A stretch of DNA of 64,000 bases from the NCBI GenBank assembly GCA_002471345.1, contig DKPS01000114.1, positions 1 through 64,000 on the forward strand. Reading direction: 5' to 3'. The stretch's first letter is position 1. Each line of letters begins with the position of its first letter. The notes beneath the pieces are model-generated. The model saw only the letters and a list, made by a program, of their open reading frames with translations, was not told where the DNA came from and searched no databases. A program made the translations under genes and the position numbers. Shown one piece after another: positions 34,520 through 41,644 of this stretch. Source of the stretch: Saprospiraceae bacterium UBA7328 (GTDB taxonomy: Bacteria; Bacteroidota; Bacteroidia; Chitinophagales; Saprospiraceae).

Positions 34520-34915
34520 ATGGTAGATGTAGAAAAATCAGCATTAAGAGCTCTATTTTGGAAAGATGAGATTTTACAAATTCTTTATTGGATGGATGGA
34601 GAAGGATTGGGAAGTGAAGTCCCTTTTGTTCAGGTGTTGTCTCTATTGAGTACGAATGAAAACAATCTACTTTATCACGTTGATAAATTGGTAAAAGATG
34701 GGATCTTAGTTGCTAATACTTCTGAGATTTCAAGTGGCACGATGATTCAACTCTCCGAGGACATGAAACGTGAGGCAGGAAGAAGATTTTCAAAAGCCTT
34801 TCAAGGATATCAGAAAGCAGGACATGGCGAATGTGGGCCTGATTGTGAGTTTTGCTATGGGACAGATGGTAAAAAATTAGAGAATTGTGTGCACAATTGT
34901 GCAACTGCACATTAG
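34520..34915 (+). CDS. Winged-helix-like protein with Cys-rich tail
   Basis: In the 131-residue product, residues 1-85 look like a winged helix (LFWKDEILQILYWMDGEG, NNLLYHVDKLVKDGIL, then a β-hairpin ending TMIQLSEDMKREAG). The tail holds five Cys and several His: GECGPDCEFCYG (C105, C109, C112) and NCVHNCATAH (C123, C127). This could bind a metal or an Fe-S cluster. It may be a redox- or nickel-responsive regulator, or a protein-protein adaptor in maturation. I know no named family. It is tightly packed in the operon (9 bp and 6 bp gaps). Confidence 0.65.
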   Translation: MVDVEKSALRALFWKDEILQILYWMDGEGLGSEVPFVQVLSLLSTNENNLLYHVDKLVKDGILVANTSEISSGTMIQLSEDMKREAGRRFSKAFQGYQKAGHGECGPDCEFCYGTDGKKLENCVHNCATAH

Positions 34916-34921
34916 AGGTAA

Positions 34922-35572
34922 ATGAAGCAAGTACTATTTAGTAATGAGGAGTTTAATGAAGCCTTAGAAAGGCTAAATAAGCTCATGCGAGATGCTGAAG
35001 AGATTTCTAATGTAGATCACAAAGTGCTACTTTATAATGTGCTCCAGTACTTTGATTCTATTCATAGAGAACCACTTTCTAGGATAATGAGTGCTCTTGG
35101 TCATCATCCTGATTTGAAGAGGAATATTGTGCAGGATGAAACAGTGCAAAAGCTTTGTGCTTTATATGATCTTGAACTGGAATCTGCGCCTACTGAAAAC
35201 TCAGGAACAATAGGCTTTATTCCTGTAGGTGATGTGGGTATGATGACACCTCGAAAACAAAAGGATTGGCTAGAATTAGGGAACTATGAAGAATTAGAGA
35301 ATTTGAAATTGTATCCTAAGAATTATGAAAAAGTAAACTTCATCATTTCTCGTGTTGGGTCGGATGTTTTCGCTGTACAAAATCAATGTGATGGTTCTGT
35401 ACTGCCTATTGACAAAGGTACTCTAGAAGATCACGTCCTCATTTGTCCATGGCATGGATGCAAATATGATCTTAAGACAGGCAAAGAAATGAATGGTAGT
35501 GACAAAAGGTTAGAGACTTTTCCTGTGGAAATAGAGGATACTGGATTGCTTAAAGTAGAAATCGCTTATTGA
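34922..35572 (+). CDS. Hydrogenase-associated Rieske-like protein with atypical ligands
   Basis: In the 216-residue product the N-terminal ~85 residues form a helical domain like that of the NifU/Rieske-type proteins linked to high-affinity hydrogenases. The C-terminal domain (about 95-210) is Rieske-like: ICPWHGCKYDLKTGKE gives C175 and H178. In the first motif (QCDGSVLPIDKG) C156 is kept, but the His of CxH is replaced by Gly. An extra Cys, C180, follows directly (HGC). So the cluster, if present, may use three Cys and one His. It probably passes electrons between the hydrogenase and quinone. Confidence 0.75.
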   Translation: MKQVLFSNEEFNEALERLNKLMRDAEEISNVDHKVLLYNVLQYFDSIHREPLSRIMSALGHHPDLKRNIVQDETVQKLCALYDLELESAPTENSGTIGFIPVGDVGMMTPRKQKDWLELGNYEELENLKLYPKNYEKVNFIISRVGSDVFAVQNQCDGSVLPIDKGTLEDHVLICPWHGCKYDLKTGKEMNGSDKRLETFPVEIEDTGLLKVEIAY

Positions 35573-35579
35573 GTTTGAT

Positions 35580-36398
35580 ATGAAGAAGTGTTTGATTGGA
35601 ATAGTCATGATTGCTTTCTTTCTTATTGGTTGTCAAAGCAAAGTGAGTGAGAAAACAGTGGAAGTGGTGAGTCCTTTGGATCGATTGCCTGATAATAAAG
35701 CAGGAGACGTGGTGAGAAAGGCCATTGCCTTTGCTGGTGGATGGGAAGCATGGGATAGCAAAGAGAATTTTTCATTCTATAAAAAGATCACTCAACTGGA
35801 TAGTAGTGGAGCAGTGAAAAGAGTAGTGAAGCAACTGCACCAGTATGACTTAGGAGATCATTTCAGAGCGAAAATGACATGGTTGGTGGATGATGGCAAC
35901 TTTGTGATTATTAACAATGGAAAAGAAGCTAAGAAGTATAAAGAAGGAGTAGAGCTTACTGATAAAAAGTCTATGAATGAAGCATGGAATTCATCATATG
36001 GTTCTCACTATGTGATATCGATGCCTTATAAATTGACAGATCCAGGAGTGATTTTGACGTATGAGGGAATAGATGAAAATGTACTAGATAAACCTGTGCA
36101 TGCTCTCAAGGTAGAATATGCCAAAGATGCTGGAAGTACAGGAGGAATGCATTTATGGTATTACTATTTTGATAAGAATACTTATGATCTGGCAGGTAAT
36201 TATCTGGATTATGGAGAAGGGCATTCAGTGACGACATATGAAGTATTCGAAGATGTAGAAGGGATGCGATTTCACAACAGAAGATTTAGTTACAGCTCTA
36301 ATGAGAATAAAGAAAGAGTATTGCTCAGAACGATATATGAAAATGAGGAAATGAAATTTGATCAAAATTTTGCATCGAATACATTTTTACTGAAATGA
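35580..36398 (+). CDS. DUF6503-like lipoprotein in the hydrogenase operon
   Basis: The 272-residue product has a lipoprotein signal (FFLIGC, Cys about residue 18). The mature part has the DUF6503-like signature FAGGWEAWDS near the start and ISMPYKLTDPGVILTYEG in the middle (about 145-165), then many β-strands, suggesting a LolA/LppX-like half-barrel that could bind a hydrophobic ligand. Two related proteins occur in the window, at 37084 and 60160. It starts 7 bp after the Rieske gene and overlaps the protease gene by 4 bp, so it belongs to the operon. Function unknown. Confidence 0.75.
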   Translation: MKKCLIGIVMIAFFLIGCQSKVSEKTVEVVSPLDRLPDNKAGDVVRKAIAFAGGWEAWDSKENFSFYKKITQLDSSGAVKRVVKQLHQYDLGDHFRAKMTWLVDDGNFVIINNGKEAKKYKEGVELTDKKSMNEAWNSSYGSHYVISMPYKLTDPGVILTYEGIDENVLDKPVHALKVEYAKDAGSTGGMHLWYYYFDKNTYDLAGNYLDYGEGHSVTTYEVFEDVEGMRFHNRRFSYSSNENKERVLLRTIYENEEMKFDQNFASNTFLLK

Positions 36399-36910
36399 AT
36401 AAGACTGACAAAATATTGATAGCTGGAGTAGGCAATGAGTTGCGACAGGATGATGCTTTTGGTATTGAGTTCGTAAGAGCATGGGAGCGGGATATGCCTT
36501 CATTAGGGCGGATCAATACTATGGAGGTCGGTATTGCAGGGATTCACCTCGTGCAGGAGCTGCATACTGGTTATGATATGTTGGTATTGGCTGATGCTGT
36601 GGATTACAAAAGAGAGCCAGGTACTATATCGATAGAAGAAGTGGAGAAGCTGAGTAGAGTAGAAGAGATGCCATTGGATCAAAAGAGAGAGTTTTTAGCA
36701 GATATGCATTATACAAACCCGACAAGGGCTATGATGCTCGCTCAAGCTCTAAATGTATTACCTGAAAAAGTATACATCATGGGATGCCAATCAGCTAAAC
36801 ATGATGACTTTGATATAGGGATGAGTGATGAAGTAACGGCAGCAATACCAGAAGCCATAAAGGAGCTCAGTAAATGGCTAGAACTTGATTTAGAATTAGA
36901 AAAAGCATAG
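36395..36910 (+). CDS. Hydrogenase maturation protease (HupD/HybD type)
   Basis: The 171-residue product begins with ILIAGVGNELRQDDAFG, the family fingerprint. By alignment in memory with HybD, the nickel-probing residues would be D20, E44 (MEVGIAG) and H105 (MHYTNP). It removes the 22-residue tail of the large subunit after nickel insertion. The start overlaps the lipoprotein stop by four bases (ATGA). A second, degenerate homologue is encoded just after the large subunit, so this copy is the probable enzyme. Confidence 0.9.
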   Translation: MNKTDKILIAGVGNELRQDDAFGIEFVRAWERDMPSLGRINTMEVGIAGIHLVQELHTGYDMLVLADAVDYKREPGTISIEEVEKLSRVEEMPLDQKREFLADMHYTNPTRAMMLAQALNVLPEKVYIMGCQSAKHDDFDIGMSDEVTAAIPEAIKELSKWLELDLELEKA

Positions 36911-36954
36911 GATAATGATCTTGTGCGAATCAATTGAATTATGTATAAAAAAGG

Positions 36955-37058
36955 AAGGCCATAGGTCTTCAATATTGGTAGCCAAGGGCAACGCCCTTGA
37001 AATATAAATAAGCGATAAAGTGATTTGGCGGCATTTTTGGCAAAAATGATGACAAATC
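36955..37058. repeat. ~105-bp structured repeat, copy 1
   Basis: This intergenic element lies before the membrane-anchored DUF6503 gene and recurs at 38105-38209. It contains a short hairpin near AGGCCATAGGTCT, a perfect 7-bp hairpin CAAGGGC-AAC-GCCCTTG (36983-36999), and a nested hairpin with outer arms GATTTG/CAAATC and inner arms CATTTTT/AAAAATG. The inner loop differs from copy 2 while the stem is kept. It could be a cis-acting RNA, a processing or attenuation site, or a small mobile palindromic element. Confidence 0.75.
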
Positions 37059-37083
37059 GAGATCATAAACGAAACATTAGATT

Positions 37084-38079
37084 ATGAAAAGCATAAAACA
37101 AAAAGCCCCTCAAACGAAGCCTCAACAGCAAGAGACTAAGGAAAAAATACCTTGGTCATTTGGTTTAGAGATCAAAGATCTCACTAATCCTATTACGCTG
37201 AGACGGATTAGATTAGTTCAGTTCAGTGTACTGTTTGCGGCACTTTCATTTGCCGGTTATTATGTATGGGAGAACTATGTCCGTGCTCCATCAGGATTAG
37301 AACTAGTTATCGAAATGGTAGATGCTGCAGGAGGAACTGCTGCATGGAATGAAATCAAGTCAGGTCAGTTTACTAGAACACAAAAGGTATTTGATCAAGC
37401 AGGAGATAAGCTTTCTGAGCAAGTAGAAACATTCTATTTCAGAAAGACTGATGAAGGGTTGAAACTCATGGTGAAAGCTTTAGATAAGAATGGGAAAGAA
37501 GTCATAATCAGTGAAGACAAAGAAGGATTCTGGGCAACGAAAGATGCTCTTCCATCGGATCCTAAAAAGGAATCAGGAGATCTTGGAATGATGTGTGATT
37601 CTAAATTTTGCCAGCCAAGTTGTGCTTCTAAAATGGCTTTCTTTAGATTTTCAATGCCATTCAAATTGACAGATTATGGTGTAAAACCAGATGTTAATAA
37701 TGTTTCTGCTTTGGGTCTGTTAGATTGGAATCCTCTAGAAAACATAGATTTGGATAGTGAGCCATTAGTGCTGGACGTTTCGTACATCCCTACAGTAGGA
37801 AGGGATAAATGGAGGTTTATGGTGAATCCAGAGACGAAATTGATCCACAAGGTGGAATATTACAACAAATCAGACTTTGGGACTTATAGACCTGAAGAGA
37901 TCTATTGGTCTGATCACAAAACAGTGGATGGCATCACGTTCAGTCACAAGTGGACAAGGTTCTGGGGCAATGGAAAGATTATGGATGAATATACCTATTC
38001 TGATGTTTCTCTTAAAAATCACGTCACTGAAGAGGACTTTGATCGACCAGAAGGATTTGATTGGGTAGTGGCTAAGTGA
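37084..38079 (+). CDS. Membrane-anchored DUF6503-like protein
   Basis: The 331-residue product has a cytoplasmic N-terminus rich in Lys/Gln/Pro (1-40), one membrane helix (about 47-66, LVQFSVLFAALSFAGYYVW) and an outer domain of the DUF6503 type (MVDAAGGTAAWNE, FSMPFKLTDYGV). It also has a distinctive Cys group, CDSKFCQPSCASK (about 177-189), absent from the other two copies here. It lies between two copies of a structured repeat. Position in the operon links it to the hydrogenase, but the role is unknown. It could couple the membrane enzyme to a periplasmic factor. Confidence 0.72.
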   Translation: MKSIKQKAPQTKPQQQETKEKIPWSFGLEIKDLTNPITLRRIRLVQFSVLFAALSFAGYYVWENYVRAPSGLELVIEMVDAAGGTAAWNEIKSGQFTRTQKVFDQAGDKLSEQVETFYFRKTDEGLKLMVKALDKNGKEVIISEDKEGFWATKDALPSDPKKESGDLGMMCDSKFCQPSCASKMAFFRFSMPFKLTDYGVKPDVNNVSALGLLDWNPLENIDLDSEPLVLDVSYIPTVGRDKWRFMVNPETKLIHKVEYYNKSDFGTYRPEEIYWSDHKTVDGITFSHKWTRFWGNGKIMDEYTYSDVSLKNHVTEEDFDRPEGFDWVVAK

Positions 38080-38104
38080 TCATATTGTCAAGAATTAAAG
38101 GAGA

Positions 38105-38209
38105 AAGGCCATAGGTCTTTAATATAGGTAGTCAAGGGCAACGCCCTTGGTAAAAGGAAGAACGATAATATGATTTGGCGGCATTTTTTAGTAAAAATGA
38201 TGACAAATC
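38105..38209. repeat. ~105-bp structured repeat, copy 2
   Basis: This is the second copy of the element at 36955-37058, here before the CooC-type gene. The hairpin CAAGGGC-AAC-GCCCTTG lies at 38133-38149, and the nested GATTTG/CAAATC and CATTTTT/AAAAATG arms are intact. The ~100 bp between gene 37084-38079 and the ATG at 38253 is almost filled by it. Confidence 0.75.
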
Positions 38210-38252
38210 AAAAACGGAGAAAGTTTGTGAAATTCGGGTCAAATACATTCTT

Positions 38253-39014
38253 ATGAAAATAGCAATAGCAGGAAAAGGAGGGGTTGGAAAAACAACCATC
38301 AGCGGTACAATATGCAGAGTACTTGCACAGCAAGGAGAGAAGGTTCTGGCCATAGATGGTGACCCTAACCCCAATCTATCAGTCGTCCTAGGTATTGATA
38401 AAGACAAACCTCCACAAGTCTCTTTGAGTACTGATATTATCGAGAGAGTAGAAGAGGGAGAAAGCTGGAAGTTTCAAGTTAAAATGTCATTCGAAGAAAT
38501 ACTAGATACCTATGGTCAGGATGCCCCTGATAATGTGACATTACTAATAGTAGGCAAACCAGAACAAGCAGGCACTGGATGTATGTGTGGTTCTCATACA
38601 GTGGTGAGAGAACTGATTCATTCTGCGCTTACCTCAGAATATAATGCTGCTATGGTTGTAGATACGGAAGCATCATTAGAGCATATGAAAAGAGGAACAT
38701 CTCAGCATGTGGACAGGATGTATACTGTATTAGAACCTTATTACAGATCACTTGAAGCTGCAGGAAGATTTGCCGATATGGCTAAAGACTTGGGTATTAA
38801 AGAAGTGGCAGCAATTGCTAATAAGGTTCGAACAGAAGAGGAAGCAGAAGCTATCAGAGAATATTGTGCAAAAATAGATTTGCCTATAGCTGTGATGGTC
38901 CCTTATGATGAGAATATTACTGCTGCCGATTTAAAAGGCATTTCAATCATGGATTATGATGGGAAATCTGTAGCAGTAAAAGCCATAGAAGGATTTGTAA
39001 AGTCATTAAACTAA
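38253..39014 (+). CDS. CooC-type nickel-insertion ATPase
   Basis: From the ATG at 38253 the product is 254 residues. The frame is open to 38175, but that part lies in the repeat. It is a MinD/SIMIBI-class P-loop NTPase with the deviant Walker A GKGGVGKT (7-14), LAIDGDPNPNL, and the CMCG motif (C110, C112) that binds nickel at the dimer interface in CooC. CooC normally loads Ni into CO dehydrogenase. Here it is followed by HypC and no CODH is present, so it probably serves the hydrogenase, perhaps in place of HypB. Confidence 0.88.
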   Translation: MKIAIAGKGGVGKTTISGTICRVLAQQGEKVLAIDGDPNPNLSVVLGIDKDKPPQVSLSTDIIERVEEGESWKFQVKMSFEEILDTYGQDAPDNVTLLIVGKPEQAGTGCMCGSHTVVRELIHSALTSEYNAAMVVDTEASLEHMKRGTSQHVDRMYTVLEPYYRSLEAAGRFADMAKDLGIKEVAAIANKVRTEEEAEAIREYCAKIDLPIAVMVPYDENITAADLKGISIMDYDGKSVAVKAIEGFVKSLN

Positions 39015-39020
39015 AAAAGT

Positions 39021-39287
39021 ATGTGTCTTGCCATCCCAGGTAAAATATTAGCAATAGAAACTCCTGAAGAAAGCGTTTTCCTTATTGGGAAAGTATCCTT
39101 CAGCGGAGTGACTAAAAAAATCAATTTGAGTCTTGTTCCTGAAGCCAAAGTAGGAGATCATGTATTGGTGCATGTTGGTGTAGCAGTCAGTGTGATAGAT
39201 GAAGAAGAAGCAGAGAAAACTTTGAATTTTCTGCAAGGGACTGGTGATTTGGATGAGTTGTTGGAGTTGGCTCCTCGGCCTGATTGA
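39021..39287 (+). CDS. hypC: Hydrogenase assembly chaperone HypC/HupF
   Basis: The 88-residue product starts MCLAIPGKI, with the invariant Cys2 that HypC uses to carry the Fe(CN)2CO unit with HypD and to hold the large-subunit precursor. The size and β-barrel pattern (VSFSGVTKKINLSLVPEAKVGDHV over residues 26-49, then VLVHVGVAVSVID) fit the family. It ends the plus-strand operon and is convergent with the TetR genes, with a 9-bp gap. Confidence 0.95.
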   Translation: MCLAIPGKILAIETPEESVFLIGKVSFSGVTKKINLSLVPEAKVGDHVLVHVGVAVSVIDEEEAEKTLNFLQGTGDLDELLELAPRPD

Positions 39288-39296
39288 ATATAAGTT

Positions 39297-39935
39297 TCAC
39301 ACTACCAATCCCACATCCCTTAGCTGTGGCAAAATCAAAGCCTCATACTCCATCAAACCCAACTCTGTAAAATTAGGAAGGAGTTGATTCCATACTACAA
39401 TCTTGAATTTTTCTTCATCTAATCCGTTTTTAGAAAGAACTTTCTTTTGTGTCATCCAGAAGGAGATAATCATCCATATGGCATGAGCTGTATGAACGTA
39501 TTGTTCATCATGGATTTCTTTTCTAAAGATTCCCTTTTCTACATTTTCTAATGTCCACCTATGGATTTGACCTATCATTTGATTGATATACTGAACCCTT
39601 TGTTGATGTATACTAGGGTAGCTCCGTTCTAATTCTACGACATCTAAGAAGTAAAAGGCGTATTTGTTAATCTTTGAATAATAATGAGAAAGCTGATTGT
39701 CAAAATCAATAAGAAATGGAAAGTGCTTTTCCTCATCCATTATAGGAGCGATCTCTGTGTCTATGACATTCGCAACTGTACGCAGAAGATCTTCTTTAAA
39801 TTTAAAATGATAAGCCAAGTTACCCACGCTAATGTTGGACGCATCTGCAATTTGCTGCAGCTTTACATTTGGGATTCCCCTTTCATTAAATAAGAAAATT
39901 GCCTTTTCTAAAATTCTATTTTTTGTTTTTTTCAC
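39297..39935 (-). CDS. TetR-family regulator, copy 2
   Basis: The 212-residue product has an N-terminal TetR HTH (about 5-50: ILEKAIFLFNERGIPNVKLQQI, SNISVGNLAYHFKFKEDLL). The all-helical effector domain is unlike the common TetR subfamilies I know, but is clearly related to the neighbour at 39938 (PIMDEEKHFPFLIDFDNQL versus PLIDETQEFPGLMDFDTQL). The two genes are 2 bp apart and follow hypD-hypE. It probably controls the hydrogenase genes through the TAGAAA-N4-TTTCTA sites. The effector is unknown. Confidence 0.87.
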   Translation of the reverse strand: MKKTKNRILEKAIFLFNERGIPNVKLQQIADASNISVGNLAYHFKFKEDLLRTVANVIDTEIAPIMDEEKHFPFLIDFDNQLSHYYSKINKYAFYFLDVVELERSYPSIHQQRVQYINQMIGQIHRWTLENVEKGIFRKEIHDEQYVHTAHAIWMIISFWMTQKKVLSKNGLDEEKFKIVVWNQLLPNFTELGLMEYEALILPQLRDVGLVV

Positions 39936-39937
39936 AA

Positions 39938-40582
39938 TTAATATTCAGGTTGTTTGGGAGTAAAGGAATCCAATAGTCGCTCTATTAGTAAATCAAATTC
40001 TAATCTGCCCGCTTCAGTAAAGTGAGGTAGCATCTGACTCCATACCACTTCTTTAAAAACTCTTTCACTATCTTCTGGACTGCCATGATCCACAGGTTTT
40101 GTCAAGTAAAAATTGATAATCATCCATACGGAATGAGCTACAATCTCATAGTGATCAGGACGTGGCTCTTTGATCAGTATACCATTCTTTTCATTCTGAA
40201 CTAGCCAATGATGAGTTTGTTCAGTGATATGTTCTGTTATTAATTTTCGCTTCTCATAGAGTTTTGGGTAATTCCGTTTAATCTCTAGTAGGTCAATGAA
40301 AAAGAAGGAGTACTTCATCAGGAAATGATAGAATTTAGCCAACTGAGTATCAAAATCCATAAGACCAGGAAACTCCTGAGTTTCATCTATTAATGGATCA
40401 ATTAACTCAGTAAGTTGATCCACTATTTTGATCATTATAGCCTTTTTGCTGTAATAGTGATAGGCCAAGTTACCTACACTGATTCCAGCCTCATCGGCGA
40501 TATGCTGCAGCCGCACATTGACTAAGCCATGAGCATTGAAGAGTTTTATACTGGATTCTATTATTTTCTCTTTAGTGGTCAT
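39938..40582 (-). CDS. TetR-family regulator, copy 1
   Basis: The 214-residue product is a paralogue of the next gene downstream, similar over its full length. The HTH is IIESSIKLFNAHGLVNVRLQHI and AGISVGNLAYHYYSKKAIM. It starts 9 bp after the hypE stop on the same strand, so it is cotranscribed with hypD-hypE. The pair could act as a heterodimer or answer to two signals. Confidence 0.87.
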   Translation of the reverse strand: MTTKEKIIESSIKLFNAHGLVNVRLQHIADEAGISVGNLAYHYYSKKAIMIKIVDQLTELIDPLIDETQEFPGLMDFDTQLAKFYHFLMKYSFFFIDLLEIKRNYPKLYEKRKLITEHITEQTHHWLVQNEKNGILIKEPRPDHYEIVAHSVWMIINFYLTKPVDHGSPEDSERVFKEVVWSQMLPHFTEAGRLEFDLLIERLLDSFTPKQPEY

Positions 40583-40591
40583 GCCGAGGAG

Positions 40592-41644
40592 TTAACAGAT
40601 TCTAGGTAATTGTTCTCCCACTAGCATGTTTACCACTCGCTTTCCTCCTATTCCACTTCTGATGATTACTTGCCTAGGATGATCTTTGACTATTTTTCCA
40701 ATGGCTGATGCATTAGCACTATTAGGGTTAGATTTTAGATGATTAATTATATCTTCTGCATCACTGGCATCAACTATGGCGATGTATATACCTTCATTAG
40801 CAACGTAAAGTGGATCAAGACCTAATATTTCACAAGCACCTTTTACTTGTTCGTTGATTGGTATTTTCTTTTCATCCAGATATATTCCTTGTTGGCTATC
40901 TCGGGCTATCTCATTGAGTACTGCAGCTATTCCTCCTCTTGTCGGATCTTTGAGCAGATGTATCGACTCTCCAAATTTGGATATCATTTCTTCTACAATG
41001 TGATTAAGAGGTCTGGTATCACTCAGTATATCGGATTCAAATTCTAGTCCTTCTCTGACTGACATGATGGATATACCATGAGAAGCGATCACATCAGATA
41101 CTATTACCACATCTCCTTCTTTTACTCTATTCATGCTGATCTTGGCTTTGGGTAGAATACTGCCTATGCCAGTAGTATTGATGAATATTTGATCTCCTTT
41201 TCCTCTTTCTACTACTTTGGTATCTCCTGTTACCACTTGCACTTCTGCTGCCTCACAAGCTGCTTTTATAGAAACTAATACTTTCCAAAAGTCTTTCATC
41301 AAAAGACCTTCTTCTATGATAAAACTTAAGGAAAGATACTTTGGCTTAGCACCACACATGGCAAGATCATTGACTGTACCATTAATAGCCAGTTCTCCAA
41401 TGTCACCTCCAGGAAAGAATATAGGAGATATTACAAAGCTATCTGTAGTAAATGCCGTTGGCCCGTCCAATGAGAAAACAGCTCCATCGTGATGTTCGTC
41501 TAGAAGATCATTACTCAATAGGTTGAAAACACCTGATTCTAATAACTTATTCGTCAACGTGCCCCCGCCTCCATGACCTAATGTGATGGTATCAAAATCC
41601 AACTTTGGCATAGGACAGGAGAGTTGCATTTTTAGATTAGCCAT
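40592..41644 (-). CDS. hypE: Hydrogenase maturation protein HypE
   Basis: The 350-residue product is of the PurM/HypE type: ITLGHGGGGTLTNKLL near the start, TGDTKVVERGKGD, LLKDPTRGGIAAVLNEIA, and the C-terminal LPRIC with Cys350 last. HypE dehydrates the thiocarboxamide on that Cys, made by HypF, to a thiocyanate and supplies the CN ligands. The ATG overlaps the hypD stop by one base. Confidence 0.96.
   Translation of the reverse strand: MANLKMQLSCPMPKLDFDTITLGHGGGGTLTNKLLESGVFNLLSNDLLDEHHDGAVFSLDGPTAFTTDSFVISPIFFPGGDIGELAINGTVNDLAMCGAKPKYLSLSFIIEEGLLMKDFWKVLVSIKAACEAAEVQVVTGDTKVVERGKGDQIFINTTGIGSILPKAKISMNRVKEGDVVIVSDVIASHGISIMSVREGLEFESDILSDTRPLNHIVEEMISKFGESIHLLKDPTRGGIAAVLNEIARDSQQGIYLDEKKIPINEQVKGACEILGLDPLYVANEGIYIAIVDASDAEDIINHLKSNPNSANASAIGKIVKDHPRQVIIRSGIGGKRVVNMLVGEQLPRIC

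Noticed and set aside
38175..38252. Longer N-terminus for the CooC-type protein
   Set aside because: The 26 extra codons lie within the structured repeat, and the P-loop strand MKIAIAGKGG begins at 38253 as in the family.
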